Source: Niveispirillum cyanobacteriorum
GTDB lineage: Bacteria > Pseudomonadota > Alphaproteobacteria > Azospirillales > Azospirillaceae
Length of the DNA: 64,000 nucleotides
Direction: 5' to 3'
NCBI RefSeq assembly: GCF_002868735.1
Contig: NZ_CP025611.1
Span: 1,544,501-1,608,500 of the forward strand
Part shown: positions 54,786 to 63,174 of the stretch, one piece after another
Position numbering within the stretch: position 1 is the first letter of the stretch
Layout: each line of letters opens with the position of its first letter
Made by a program: the position numbers and the translations under genes
The notes under the pieces: generated by a model
Seen by the model: only the letters and a program-made list of their open reading frames with translations
Databases searched by the model: none
What the model was told of the DNA's origin: nothing

Positions 54786-54817
54786 AAAAAGGCCGGCTGC
54801 GCGTGGCGAGCCGGCCA
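54786..54817 (-). terminator. Terminator after trcR
   Basis: Stem GGCCGGCT / AGCCGGCC with a 10-nt loop followed on the minus strand by a TTTTT run, 25 bp downstream of the DUF1013 gene. Confidence 0.88.
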
Positions 54818-54842
54818 ATTTCCACACGACACAAGGTGCCGG

Positions 54843-55439
54843 TTACTCTTCGTCCTCGGCCACCGCCGGGTCCATATCCTCGTCCACGGCGTCCATGTCC
54901 GGGGTTTCCGGTTCCGGGCGGCCACGGCGGGCGCGTTCCAGGGCGGCGTCCAGTTCACGCTGGCTGCACAGACCCAGCAGGACCGGGTTGCGCGCCTTGA
55001 TATTGGCGGCGTTCCAGTGGGTCTTATCGCGCACGGCGGCGATGGTCGGCTTGGTGGTGCCGATCAGCTTGCAGATCTGCGCATCCGACAGTTCCGGATG
55101 GGCCTTCAGCAGGTGGGCGATGGCATCCGGCTTGTCCCCGCGCTTGGTCACCGGGGTGTAGCGCGGACCCTTGGACCGGGCCACCGGCTGCGGCAGGTCC
55201 TGCACACGCATACGCAGCTTCAGGTTGGGGTTGGCTTCGACGCGGGCGATCTCTTCCGCCGTCAGTTCGCCGCCGGCCACCGGGTCACGGCCAACCATGC
55301 CCACCGCCACTTCGCCGTCGGCAATGGCCTGCACTTCAAGCTCATGCATGCCGCAGAATTCCGCAACCTGCTCGAAGGTGAGACTGGTGTTCTCGACCAG
55401 CCAGACGGCGGTGGCCTTCGGCATCAGGGGCTGTGCCAT
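54843..55439 (-). CDS. trcR: DUF1013 protein, cell-cycle transcriptional regulator TrcR
   Basis: Alphaproteobacterial DUF1013 protein of 198 residues, annotated in the family as TrcR, a cell-cycle transcription regulator. It contains AVWLVENTSLTFEQVAEFCGMHELEVQAIADGEVAVGM near the start, then a helix-turn-helix-like HPELSDAQICKLIGTTKPTIAAVRDKTHWN, all diagnostic of the family, and a long acidic C-terminal tail (PETPDMDAVDEDMD). It is followed by its own terminator. Monocistronic. Confidence 0.9.
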   Translation of the reverse strand: MAQPLMPKATAVWLVENTSLTFEQVAEFCGMHELEVQAIADGEVAVGMVGRDPVAGGELTAEEIARVEANPNLKLRMRVQDLPQPVARSKGPRYTPVTKRGDKPDAIAHLLKAHPELSDAQICKLIGTTKPTIAAVRDKTHWNAANIKARNPVLLGLCSQRELDAALERARRGRPEPETPDMDAVDEDMDPAVAEDEE

Positions 55440-55626
55440 GCTTCCTCCTCAAACGCTTCGCCGGCACCCAGCCGGCAGAAAATCAATCCGTTAACGCAAA
55501 AGCCGCCCGTCGCGCGCGGGAGGGGCCCCGCGCAGCCAACCGGACGGACAAGTCAACGACCCGTTCACCTATAGCGTTCCGAGACGGGACAAGCCACGGG
55601 ATTTTTAAGGGTTGGGTGTAACGGGA

Positions 55627-56622
55627 TTACAGAACCAGCATGATCTTACCGATATGGGTAGAGCTTTCCATCAACCGGTGGGCGTCGGCAGCGGCATCCA
55701 GGGGGAATGTTTTGGCAATCACGGGGCGCACCTGACCACCCGTTACCAGCGGCCAGACCTTTTCCCGGACGGTCGCCGCCAGCGCCGCCTTCTGCGCGGT
55801 TGTGCGGGCGCGCAGGGTGGAGCCGGTCAGGGTCAGCCGCTTCATCATGATGGGTGCCAGATTCACCTCCACCTTGGGTCCACGCAGGAAGGCGATGGAG
55901 ACGTGACGGCCTTCCAGCGCCAGACAGTCGATGTTGCGAGGCAGGTAATCGCCGCCCACCATATCCAGAACGACATTGACGCCCTTGCCACCCGTGGCTT
56001 CTTTCACCACCGAAACGAAATCCTGGGTCTTGTAGTCGATGGCATGATCGGCACCTAGGCTGCGGCAGGCCTCCACCTTGTCGGCCCCGCCGGCGGTGGC
56101 GAAGACGGTGGCGCCCAGGGCCTTGGCAAGCTGAATGGCGATGGTGCCGATGCCCGACGTGCCGCCATGCACCAGGAAGCTCTCACCCGCCGACAGGCCG
56201 GCGCGTTCGACCACATTGGTCCAGACAGTGAAAACCGTCTCCGGCAAGGCGGCGGCCTGCACCATGTCCAGCCCATCGGGCACGGGCAGCACCTGTCCCG
56301 CCGGGGCCGTGGCATAGTCGGCATAGCCGCCACCACCCAGCAGGGCGCAGACCCTGTCGCCCACCTGCCAGCCCGTCACGCCGTCGCCCAGGGCCGCGAT
56401 GGTGCCGGACACTTCCAGGCCCGGCAGGTCCGACGCACCGGGCGGCGGCGGGTAAAGACCCTGACGCTGCACCACATCGGGCCGGTTGACGCCCGCAACT
56501 TCCACCTTGATCAGCACCTCGCCAGCGGCCGGTTGGGGGACGGGCCGCGTGGTGGGCACCAGGACCTCTGGCCCGCCGGGCTGCGTGATCTCAACGGCGC
56601 GCATGGTGGTGGGCAGGGTCAT
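55627..56622 (-). CDS. NAD(P)H:quinone oxidoreductase (PIG3-like, MDR superfamily)
   Basis: Zinc-less medium-chain dehydrogenase of the quinone-oxidoreductase/PIG3 type, 331 residues. N-terminal GroES-like domain with VAGVNRPDVVQRQGLYPPPPGASDLPGLEVSG, then NADP-binding LVHGGTSGIGTIAIQLAKALGATVFATAGG (about 140-170). No structural-zinc Cys cluster is present. It probably reduces quinones or enals with NADPH. Alternative start at the second Met (MRAVEITQPGG) is equally possible. Confidence 0.92.
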   Translation of the reverse strand: MTLPTTMRAVEITQPGGPEVLVPTTRPVPQPAAGEVLIKVEVAGVNRPDVVQRQGLYPPPPGASDLPGLEVSGTIAALGDGVTGWQVGDRVCALLGGGGYADYATAPAGQVLPVPDGLDMVQAAALPETVFTVWTNVVERAGLSAGESFLVHGGTSGIGTIAIQLAKALGATVFATAGGADKVEACRSLGADHAIDYKTQDFVSVVKEATGGKGVNVVLDMVGGDYLPRNIDCLALEGRHVSIAFLRGPKVEVNLAPIMMKRLTLTGSTLRARTTAQKAALAATVREKVWPLVTGGQVRPVIAKTFPLDAAADAHRLMESSTHIGKIMLVL

Positions 56623-56686
56623 CGGTCGGTTCCTTCATGCTTCGGGGTGGCGGCCAACGGCGTGATACCGCAGAATGGCGCCAAGA

Positions 56687-56723
56687 CTAGAGCGTATTTC
56701 CGTTGACCGGAAACACGCTCTAG
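56687..56723. repeat. Palindrome CTAGAGCGT...ACGCTCTAG
   Basis: CTAGAGCGT and ACGCTCTAG are inverted arms around TTTCCG / CGGAAAC, making a 37-bp hairpin. It sits just upstream of the long repeat at 56743 and is similar in kind to dispersed palindromes found in related alphaproteobacteria; function unknown. Confidence 0.65.
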
Positions 56724-56742
56724 CAGTTCGTAGTCCTCAGTC

Positions 56743-56835
56743 GCCGGAGCTGCATCCGCAGCTTGGCTTTCGCCGCACGAGCGGCGCGGCGGCAGTCGCC
56801 GCCGGAGCGGTTTTCCAATCAAAGGAAAACCGCCC
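56743..56835. repeat. Dispersed repeat copy 1 (GCCGGAGCTGCATCCGCAGC type)
   Basis: A GC-rich multi-hairpin block, GCATCCGCAGCTTGGCTTTC then GCGGCGCGGCGGCAGTCGCCGCCG, strongly resembling the block at 61251-61313. Ends with an inverted pair, GCGGTTTTCC / GGAAAACCGC. Not coding in a convincing way. Confidence 0.65.
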
Positions 56836-56855
56836 TAAAGATAGGGATGGAACCG

Positions 56856-57044
56856 ATGGCTTTCGACCTGGATGAATTGCTGCCCACCAAGAAAGTGTCC
56901 AAGCCCGTGGACCTGCCCAGCCTGTCGGTCGGCGACCTGCAGGACTATATCGCGGCGCTGGAGGCCGAGATTGTGCGCGTGAAGGGCGCCATCAAGGACA
57001 AGCAGGAAGTCGCGGCGGCAGCGGCGGCGTTCTTTAAGAAGTAG
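56856..57044 (+). CDS. DUF1192 family small protein
   Basis: Small alphaproteobacterial DUF1192 protein, 62 residues. It matches the family: acidic N-terminus FDLDELLPTKKVS, the conserved LSVGDLQDYIAALEAEIVRVKGAI helix, and an Ala-rich tail ending FFKK. Function unknown. The ATG at 56856 is preceded by GGGATGGAACC; an ATG nine bases upstream is possible. The repeat block lies directly before it. Confidence 0.85.
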   Translation: MAFDLDELLPTKKVSKPVDLPSLSVGDLQDYIAALEAEIVRVKGAIKDKQEVAAAAAAFFKK

Positions 57045-57096
57045 AAGGGTGGCAGGCTGGGCGGTTCCGGTCTATCATCAGGGCTGGAGGTTCCCC

Positions 57097-57306
57097 ATGC
57101 CGGATGTCGGCAATACACAATACCCGACCGCCGACGATGCGGAGCCGCGGCTTGCACGTGAGCGACGCCTTTTGGACGAGGCGCGCGCCGAGGCCGCACG
57201 GGGACTGTTGTTGAGCGGGCCGGAGGTTGAGGCGTGGCTGGACGCGCTGGATGGTGATGTTTCGCTGCCGCCACCAAAAGCAGCTGAGCGCAGAGCCGGG
57301 AGATAG
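57097..57306 (+). CDS. Predicted antitoxin of a ParE-type pair
   Basis: 69-residue helical, charged protein (RLARERRLLDEARAEAARGLLLSGPEVEAWLDAL) of the kind seen as antitoxins for ParE/RelE toxins, lying 5 bp upstream of the toxin gene. No classic RHH or Phd motif is obvious, so its family is uncertain; the DNA-binding part could lie in the VEAWLDAL helix region (pattern like Phd-related C-terminal antitoxin tails). Inferred mainly from gene order. Start ATG (MPDVGNTQY) follows GGTTCCCC, with a weak ribosome-binding site. Confidence 0.65.
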   Translation: MPDVGNTQYPTADDAEPRLARERRLLDEARAEAARGLLLSGPEVEAWLDALDGDVSLPPPKAAERRAGR

Positions 57307-57311
57307 GAACA

Positions 57312-57620
57312 TTGCCCCGGCAGTTATCATTCACGCCGTCTGCCCTGCGTGATCTAGCTGCCATACGCGACTGGTTGCTGCAACCGGGCTCCGGGCAGAA
57401 GGCGAGAGCCAAGTTGCGCCATATCCGAAGCGCCATGCGGGAGCTTGCCACCAATCCCGTTCTCTGGCCGGTTGGCGCGCATCCGGGCGTACGGGAAATC
57501 CCTGTCGATGGCTACCGCGTCATGTATGAGGTCCATCCCGATACGGGGGATGTGGAGACCGCAGGCGATATCAGGATTTTGCGGATATTCGGACCGGGGC
57601 AGGACCGGTCGCAAATGTAA
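57312..57620 (+). CDS. ParE/RelE-type toxin
   Basis: 102-residue protein of the ParE/RelE fold: SALRDLAAIRDWLLQPGSGQKARAKLRHIRSAM, then VREIPVDGYRVMYEVHPDTGDVET and the terminal ILRIFGPGQDR strand, all characteristic of ParE toxins (gyrase- or ribosome-directed). Start TTG (encoding fMet) just 5 bp after the antitoxin stop; AGGAAC lies nearby. Together with its upstream partner it forms a type II module. Confidence 0.85.
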   Translation: MPRQLSFTPSALRDLAAIRDWLLQPGSGQKARAKLRHIRSAMRELATNPVLWPVGAHPGVREIPVDGYRVMYEVHPDTGDVETAGDIRILRIFGPGQDRSQM

Positions 57621-57827
57621 TCAGTTTCGAAACGCCGCCAGCACATAGACCCTGAGCGCGCTGGACAGATTGCCGGTGCGGGTGGCGTCGATGCGTTCGA
57701 TCAAAGCGTTGACGGAGACGCCTTCCGCCGCCGCCAGTTCCTTCAGCGCGTCCCAGAAGGGTTCTTCCAGAGTGACGCTGGTCGGATGGCCGGCGACCAT
57801 GACGGAGCGTTTGCGCACTTCGGTCAT
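57621..57827 (-). CDS. Ribbon-helix-helix (RHH_4) protein
   Basis: 68-residue RHH-type DNA-binding protein: KRSVMVAGHPTSVTLEEPFWDALKELAAAEGVSVNALIERID with a strand followed by two helices. This is the RHH_4 type common in Rhodospirillales next to other genes, and is not the cognate antitoxin of the adjacent ParE gene since it is convergent with it (stops touch). Probable autorepressor of unknown regulon. Confidence 0.85.
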   Translation of the reverse strand: MTEVRKRSVMVAGHPTSVTLEEPFWDALKELAAAEGVSVNALIERIDATRTGNLSSALRVYVLAAFRN

Positions 57828-57867
57828 TTTTCTTGCTCCGCCTGTCGCCGGCCTGGGCTACGCCCTG

Positions 57868-58983
57868 TCACGTCAGATGCTCTCGCGCCAGATAGTCCTG
57901 GCTTTGCATTTCCATCAGGCGGCTGATGGTGCGCTGAAACTCGAACGCGTGGGTGCCTTCGGCATAGATGCGTTCGGGGGCCACCTCGGCGGCGATGATG
58001 GTGTTCACCTTATGCTCATAGAGCGCGTCGATCAGGGTCATGAAGCGCTTGGCCTCATTACGCAGTGCCTCTGGCAGGCGGGGCACCATGTCAATCAGGA
58101 CGGTGTGGTAATGGGTGGCGATGGCGAGGTAATCGCCGGCCCCGAGAGGCCTTGCGCAGAGTTCGTCAAAGGTGAACCAGGCCACCCCCTTGGCACAGCG
58201 CGGCACATCCACGCGGCGGCCCTGCACCGTCAGGTGCGTGGCAGTGGGCGTGGCATTGTCGGTCAGGTCAGCGAAGGTCTGGGCCATGGCCTGTGCCGTG
58301 CCCGCCGTCAGCGGATAGTGATAGACCTTGGCCCCCATCAGCCGGGCCAGACGGTAATCCCGCGCCGAGGCCAGATGCAGCACATCCAGCCGTTCCTTCA
58401 GCAGGGCGATGAAGGGCAGGAACAGCTGCCGGTTCAGGCCATCCTTGTACAGATCTTCGGGGGGCCAGTTGCTGGTCGCCACCACCACCACGCCCAGATC
58501 GAACAAAGCCGTGAACAAGCGACCCAGGATCATGGCGTTGGTGATGTCGGTGACGTGGAATTCGTCAAAACAGAGCAGCCAGCCCTCCGCCGCGATCTCC
58601 TTGGCGACCTCCACCACCTCGTCGCCCTTGGCGCGGCCTTCGCCCCGGATGGCGTGGAGCCGTTCATGCACGCGCAGCATGAAGGCGTGGAAATGCACCC
58701 GCACCTTCTCCTCCACCGGGGCGGTTTCGAAGAACAGGTCCATCAGCATGGATTTGCCGCGACCGACATCGCCATAGATGTAAAGGCCCTGGGGGGCGGG
58801 ATCGGGCCGGCGCGTCAAGCCCAGGCGCGCCCGCCAGCCGGTCTGTCCGGTCGCAGGCCGATAGCCCTTCAGGGCATGCCAGAGGCTTTCCAGCTTCTCC
58901 GCCGCCAGTTCCTGGGCCGGATCGGCCTTCAGCGTGCCGGTGCCGCGACGGGCGCGGTAGACGGAAAGGGGGCCGTCGGTCAT
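57868..58983 (-). CDS. zapE: ZapE / AFG1-family cell-division ATPase
   Basis: AAA+ ATPase of the AFG1/ZapE family that acts on FtsZ rings under stress. The 371-residue protein has Walker A GDVGRGKSMLMDLF (about 70-83), the AFG1 HFHAFMLRVHERLHAIRG region, Walker-B-type LLCFDEFHVTDITNAMIL, and SNWPPEDLYKDGLNR. Size and motif order fit. Single-copy, with the RHH gene downstream. Confidence 0.95.
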   Translation of the reverse strand: MTDGPLSVYRARRGTGTLKADPAQELAAEKLESLWHALKGYRPATGQTGWRARLGLTRRPDPAPQGLYIYGDVGRGKSMLMDLFFETAPVEEKVRVHFHAFMLRVHERLHAIRGEGRAKGDEVVEVAKEIAAEGWLLCFDEFHVTDITNAMILGRLFTALFDLGVVVVATSNWPPEDLYKDGLNRQLFLPFIALLKERLDVLHLASARDYRLARLMGAKVYHYPLTAGTAQAMAQTFADLTDNATPTATHLTVQGRRVDVPRCAKGVAWFTFDELCARPLGAGDYLAIATHYHTVLIDMVPRLPEALRNEAKRFMTLIDALYEHKVNTIIAAEVAPERIYAEGTHAFEFQRTISRLMEMQSQDYLAREHLT

Positions 58984-59143
58984 GGGCTGTTCATGAGCAA
59001 GGTCAAGGATTTGCGCCTGAACAGGTAAAGCCCGCCCGCCCCCTTCGCAAGCGCGGCATGGACGACCCTGCCCTGTGGCATCATCGGGTATGCTGAAATT
59101 GGTCGTTACATTTTAAACAAATTCGTGTGAAATCTTTGCAGCC

Positions 59144-59932
59144 ATGAATATGCCCATCCGCCCCACGCTGGCCGCCATTGCGGCCCTTTTCGTGTTTCTG
59201 GTCGCCTTGCCGGCGGCCAGCGCAGGCGCGGCCTGCCACCTGCGCATTGTGTGGACGGAGTTGCCGCCCTATCAGACGGTGGGCGCGGATGGAAAGCCGT
59301 CGGGCATCGATATCGAACTGGTAAGCGAGGCCAGCCGGCGCATGCCCTGCGCCATCGACTGGGAATTTGCACCACGTCCGCGCGCCCTGCTGCTGGTGCA
59401 GGAGGGCAAGGCCGATGCGGTCGTCGGCGTGGGCCGCACCGTGGAGCGGGAGGCGTTCGGCATCTTCTCCCAGCCCATCCGCGAGGGGCGCAATGTCCTG
59501 ATCGTGCGCAAAGGCTATGCCGCCAAGTTCCCCTATCAGAACCTGACGTCCCTGGCGGCCAGTCCGTTCCGGCTGGGTGTGGTATCGGGGTCCCGCTACA
59601 GCCAGGAATTCGAGGATCTGACGCGCAGCGGCGCTCTCTCCGATAATATCATCCCGGTTCAGAACGGGGAGAGCGCCATGGCCATGCTGATGCGCGACCG
59701 CATCGATGGGTTCATCGATGGGTACCGTATCGCGCTGAACCGTGCGGCGCAGCTGGGTCTGGCGGACGATATCGATGTGCATCCGATGTTCGTCAATGAA
59801 CACAAGGCCTTCGCCCTGTTCAGCCAGGCCGCCAATATCGACCCCGCCATCATCACCCGCTTCAATGCCGTGATCATGGGGATGGAAGCCGATGGCACCA
59901 TTACCCGCATCATCAGCAATTACGGCAGTTGA
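59144..59932 (+). CDS. Periplasmic solute-binding protein (SBP_bac_3 type)
   Basis: 262-residue extracellular family 3 solute-binding protein. Signal peptide (RPTLAAIAALFVFLVALPAASAGA) then LRIVWTELPPYQTVGADGKPSGIDIELV, ADAVVGVGRTVEREAFGIF and the later NESAM..DRIDGFI region. It resembles amino-acid-binding or transporter-less sensor SBPs. No permease or ATPase genes are next to it, so it may serve a sensor or distant transporter. Likely substrate: amino acid or small organic acid. Confidence 0.87.
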   Translation: MNMPIRPTLAAIAALFVFLVALPAASAGAACHLRIVWTELPPYQTVGADGKPSGIDIELVSEASRRMPCAIDWEFAPRPRALLLVQEGKADAVVGVGRTVEREAFGIFSQPIREGRNVLIVRKGYAAKFPYQNLTSLAASPFRLGVVSGSRYSQEFEDLTRSGALSDNIIPVQNGESAMAMLMRDRIDGFIDGYRIALNRAAQLGLADDIDVHPMFVNEHKAFALFSQAANIDPAIITRFNAVIMGMEADGTITRIISNYGS

Positions 59933-59998
59933 AACCCGCGCACGGATGGGGGATCGTGGGCATATGCCGCCCGCCGCCCTGCCCCGCCCCCATCCCTG

Positions 59999-61228
59999 AT
60001 GACCGACCGGCCCGACAAAGCGCTGCCGGTTGAGGCCTATGAACGGGCCAAGGAACTGGCCCGCAGCGGCGCCCCGGCCCAGCGTGCCGAACTGGCGCTG
60101 CAACCGGAAACACCGCCGGAACTGCTCTATTATCTGGCCGATGATGACGATCCGCTGGTCCGCCGCGCCGTCGCGTTCCGGTCCGAAACGCCGGTGCAGG
60201 CCGCACCCAGGCTGGCGCGTGATCTGGACACGGAAGTACGCGTGCTGCTGTCGCGCAAGCTGGCGCGGGCATTGCCGCACCTGACGGGGGCGGAGCATGC
60301 GGCCATCCGGGACCTGGCCCACCACGCCCTGACCATGCTGGCCGCCGATCAGGTGGTGCGGGTGCGCGCCGCCTTGGCCGGGGCGCTGCGCGATGTCGCA
60401 TCCGCCCCGCCCGGCCTGATCGCCGGTCTGGCCCGCGATGTGGCGCGGGAGGTGGCGGAACCCATTCTGCGCGGCTGCGTCAATCTGGCGGACGAAGAAC
60501 TGGTCGCCATCATCGCGGCCCAGCCCGTGCCCTGGGTCCTGGAGGCCATCGCGCGGCGCGACCATGTCTCCGCCCCCGTCGCAGAGGCGGTAGCGGCGAC
60601 GGGCGACCCGGTGGCCACCGCCAGCCTTCTGGCCAATCCCGGTGCGGCCCTGTCCGACCGGGCCATGTCACGGCTGGTGGAAAAGCCCTTGTCCGCGATG
60701 GACATGACCAAAACAACCGCCAAGCCGCTGCTGCCGCCCTCGCTGCTGGGCAAGCTGGCCCGGATTGTCGAGGACAGTATCAAGGGCGAACTGGCAGGCC
60801 AGGGGTTTGACCGGCAGGAACGGCAGGAGGTGGTGGAGGTTACCCAGCGCCGCCTGGACTGGGCCCGCGATTACGTGAAGCGGGAACCGCCCGAGGCCAA
60901 GGCCGCCCGCCTGAAGGCCGAAGGCAAGCTGGACGAGGCCGCCATCTGGGATGCCCTGTCCTGGGGCGACAAGCCGTTCGTGCGGGAAGCACTGGCCCTG
61001 CGCGCCGATCTGCCAGCAGAGCTGGTGCAGCGGATCATCGATACGCAGAGCGCCAGGGCCATCACCGCGCTGGCCTGGCGCGCGGGACTGTCCATGCGCT
61101 GCGCCCGGCTGTTACAGCTTAAATCCGGCCTGCCGCCGCCCAAGCTGCTGAATGCCCGGCATGGGGTGGATTACCCGATGAATGAGGCGGAGATGCGCTG
61201 GCAACTGGGGCTGTTCGGGGTGGAATAG
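59999..61228 (+). CDS. DUF2336 family protein
   Basis: 409-residue all-helical protein of the alphaproteobacterial DUF2336 family, HEAT-like repeat pattern throughout (helices such as PPELLYYLADDDDPLVRRAVAFR, DLDTEVRVLLSRKLARALPHL, REVAEPILRGCVNLADEELVAII). No signal peptide or membrane span. Function unknown; a scaffold role is possible. It stands between a solute-binding protein and convergent hypothetical gene. Confidence 0.85.
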   Translation: MTDRPDKALPVEAYERAKELARSGAPAQRAELALQPETPPELLYYLADDDDPLVRRAVAFRSETPVQAAPRLARDLDTEVRVLLSRKLARALPHLTGAEHAAIRDLAHHALTMLAADQVVRVRAALAGALRDVASAPPGLIAGLARDVAREVAEPILRGCVNLADEELVAIIAAQPVPWVLEAIARRDHVSAPVAEAVAATGDPVATASLLANPGAALSDRAMSRLVEKPLSAMDMTKTTAKPLLPPSLLGKLARIVEDSIKGELAGQGFDRQERQEVVEVTQRRLDWARDYVKREPPEAKAARLKAEGKLDEAAIWDALSWGDKPFVREALALRADLPAELVQRIIDTQSARAITALAWRAGLSMRCARLLQLKSGLPPPKLLNARHGVDYPMNEAEMRWQLGLFGVE

Positions 61229-61250
61229 GGTGACTTTCGTTGCCTCAAGC

Positions 61251-61345
61251 GCCGGCGCCGCATCCGCGGCTTGGCTTCACGCGCCACGTGGCGCGCGGCG
61301 GCGGTCGCCGCCGAATCAACGGTCAAAAACCGTGACCGCTGATTT
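61251..61345. repeat. Dispersed repeat copy 2 (GCCGGCGCCGCATCCGCGGC type)
   Basis: Block GCATCCGCGGCTTGGCTTCA then GGCGCGCGGCGGCGGTCGCCGCCG, aligned over about 60 bp with the block at 56743, followed by ACGGTCAAAAACCGT. It lies between the convergent DUF2336 gene and the gene at 61345 and may also terminate transcription. Confidence 0.65.
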
Positions 61346-61872
61346 TATTCAAACGTGCGCAGCGCCGCCGGGGCGCCTTTCAGGTGCTTGACCAGCAGGC
61401 TGACGATTTCCTCCATCTGGGTGCGGACCTTGTCCAACTCCATGGAGGTCTTGTCGTCCAGTGCCGCTTCCATCAGCATCATGTCGAAATCATTCAGCAG
61501 GCTTTGCAGGCTTTCATGCTCCGCCTCCAGAATGTCATAGGCGCCGAGCGCATGGATCAACAGTTCGGGCGGATCACGGAAGAAAGCTAGGCTCATGCGC
61601 GTAAAGCTGGTGATGGAGCGCAGGCGCATGCGGATCAGCCAGCCGCGCAGGTCGGCCGGCACGCCTCGGTTGGGCGCTTCTTCGGCCTTGTCCGTGATGG
61701 TGAAGATCAGGGCCTGGATTTCAAGATAGCGGGCGCGCGCCTTCTTGAAATCGGGGAAGGTGGCCAGCTTCACCCCTTCCTGCTTTTCAAACAGGCTGAC
61801 GGCACCGGCCAGCGACTGCGACAGATGCCGCAATACCGTCGCCCGCTGTGCCGCATCCTGTTCGTAACGCAT
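61345..61872 (-). CDS. Helical hypothetical protein
   Basis: Unknown function, 175 residues. I see an alpha-helical soluble protein with heptad-like patterns (VLRHLSQSLAGAVSLFEKQ, RMSLAFFRDPPELLIHALGAYDILEAEHESLQSLLNDFDMMLM), no signal peptide. The ATG at 61872 was chosen (MRYEQDAAQRATVL); the longer in-frame extension is not believable. It is convergent with the DUF2336 gene. Confidence 0.7.
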   Translation of the reverse strand: MRYEQDAAQRATVLRHLSQSLAGAVSLFEKQEGVKLATFPDFKKARARYLEIQALIFTITDKAEEAPNRGVPADLRGWLIRMRLRSITSFTRMSLAFFRDPPELLIHALGAYDILEAEHESLQSLLNDFDMMLMEAALDDKTSMELDKVRTQMEEIVSLLVKHLKGAPAALRTFE

Positions 61873-62048
61873 GAATATCCCCGTGTGCCTCAACTTTTCT
61901 AATGTCGCGCACTCTATCCGGGGAAGGCAAGCAGCACCACCATGCCTTAAGGATGGCACCGAAAGGCCGCCCCCCGCCGAAAGCGCGGGGTCAGCCCCCG
62001 CATCCCCGTCGCTTGTCGCAGCATCGGCCCGATGGTAGAGCAGCAGGC

Positions 62049-62444
62049 ATGATGCAGCCCCTGGCCCGCCCCCTTCCCTACCCAAGCCCCGACGCGCAGC
62101 AGCGCGATGCGGGACAGGTGGTGCTGGTCGTGCGCGATCTGGTGGTGACGACGCTGATCGGCATCTATGACTATGAATATGTGAAGCCGCAGCGCCTGCG
62201 CCTGAACCTGGAACTGGCGCTGACAGCGGCCACGGACCAGCCTTGGACCCATGCCGATCTGGTGGCCACGGCCAGCCGCATCGTCACCGACGGCCATACC
62301 AACCTGCTGGAATGTCTGGCCGAACGTCTGGCCACTACCCTGCTGTCCGACGGTCGCGCCGCCATGGCCCTGATCCGCCTGGAAAAGCTGGACGCGTTCG
62401 CGGAATGCGAAGCGGTCGGTGTGGAGATCGTGCGAGCGGCGTAG
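62049..62444 (+). CDS. folB: Dihydroneopterin aldolase FolB
   Basis: Folate-pathway enzyme (131 residues) forming hydroxymethyl-dihydropterin from dihydroneopterin. It matches FolB: VRDLVVTTLIGIYDYEYVKPQRLRLNLELAL with the conserved Gly-Ile-x-x-Glu-type motif, and later NLLECLAERLATTLL, RLEKLDAFAECEAVGVEIVR. The second Met may be the start. Downstream a strong terminator ends the gene. Confidence 0.92.
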   Translation: MMQPLARPLPYPSPDAQQRDAGQVVLVVRDLVVTTLIGIYDYEYVKPQRLRLNLELALTAATDQPWTHADLVATASRIVTDGHTNLLECLAERLATTLLSDGRAAMALIRLEKLDAFAECEAVGVEIVRAA

Positions 62445-62452
62445 AAAGCAAA

Positions 62453-62486
62453 ACGCCACGCCCTGATTTTGGGCGTGGCGTCTTTT
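62453..62486 (+). terminator. Terminator after folB
   Basis: Perfect 11-bp stem ACGCCACGCCC / GGGCGTGGCGT with a 7-nt loop followed by TCTTTTG; A-rich on the other side, so it may also serve the minus-strand lipoprotein cluster. Confidence 0.88.
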
Positions 62487-62504
62487 GTCAATCAGGGAAC
62501 TGGA

Positions 62505-63164
62505 TCAATAATCCTTGCCGTGATTGGCATCATATGGACCTGTCGGCATACCGTGACCGGGGGCGTACAGAGCCATGCTGTTGGCCTGATTGGCCAGCGG
62601 CAGATAGCTGGGCTTAGCCCGCTCCACCGCCGCAATAACTGCCTGGGCAATCAGGCTGGCCAGCAGGTTGCCGCCGCTGTTCTGTGCCTGCGGGGAATAG
62701 GCCAGGGTGACCTCATCCGTCCAGATTGTCTGGCCGGTCTTGCCATGCTTCAGCACATAAGACAGGGAGACGGTCGTCGTGGTGGCCAGAACGGCATAGG
62801 CCGAATCCCACTTTTCCAGCGACACGAACATGACCGCATCGGCACCAAACAGATTGGCGACCCGTGTCGGGTCGGCGGAATGGACGAGGTTGGCATCGGC
62901 CAGCCCCTCATCCTCCATGAACCGCTTCACCATATGGACGGGGAAGACGTAATAGCCCTTCTCCGCCAGGGCACCCGGCAGGGTAACCAGGAAATTGTCA
63001 GCCGCGTCGACCTGCGTGCTTTTGTTGACCACGGGCACGACGACGATGGAACGCGGGTGCTGGTCACGGAACGCGCTGAAATCCTTCTTGGGAATTTCCG
63101 GCGTGGCGCAGGCGGACAGGCCCAGCAGCAGCAGGCCCGCCGAGAGGAGTTTGATCATCCGCAT
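62505..63164 (-). CDS. GNA1162 / DUF799 family lipoprotein
   Basis: Outer-membrane lipoprotein of the GNA1162 (DUF799) family, 219 residues. Signal with lipobox LSAC after LLLLG; mature part starts ATPEIPKKDFSAFRDQHPRSIVVVPVVNKS, typical of the family, with VFPVHMVKRFMEDEGLADAN and VFVSLEKWDSAYAVLATTTTVSLSYVL. In other bacteria the order CsgG-like / DUF4810 / GNA1162 is conserved, as here. Function unknown; a secretion-related role is suggested. The ATG giving MRMIKLLSAG or MIKLLSAG two codons later is the start. Confidence 0.9.
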   Translation of the reverse strand: MRMIKLLSAGLLLLGLSACATPEIPKKDFSAFRDQHPRSIVVVPVVNKSTQVDAADNFLVTLPGALAEKGYYVFPVHMVKRFMEDEGLADANLVHSADPTRVANLFGADAVMFVSLEKWDSAYAVLATTTTVSLSYVLKHGKTGQTIWTDEVTLAYSPQAQNSGGNLLASLIAQAVIAAVERAKPSYLPLANQANSMALYAPGHGMPTGPYDANHGKDY

Positions 63165-63174
63165 CGGTCTATCC

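Noticed and set aside
52883-55000. Long open frame antisense to the HTH, AIM24 and trcR genes (705 codons)
   Set aside because: Spans three genes on the other strand; no ribosome-binding site or domain.
57621-57827. RHH gene as antitoxin for the ParE-type toxin
   Set aside because: It is convergent with the toxin, and the toxin already has a small upstream partner in the same direction.
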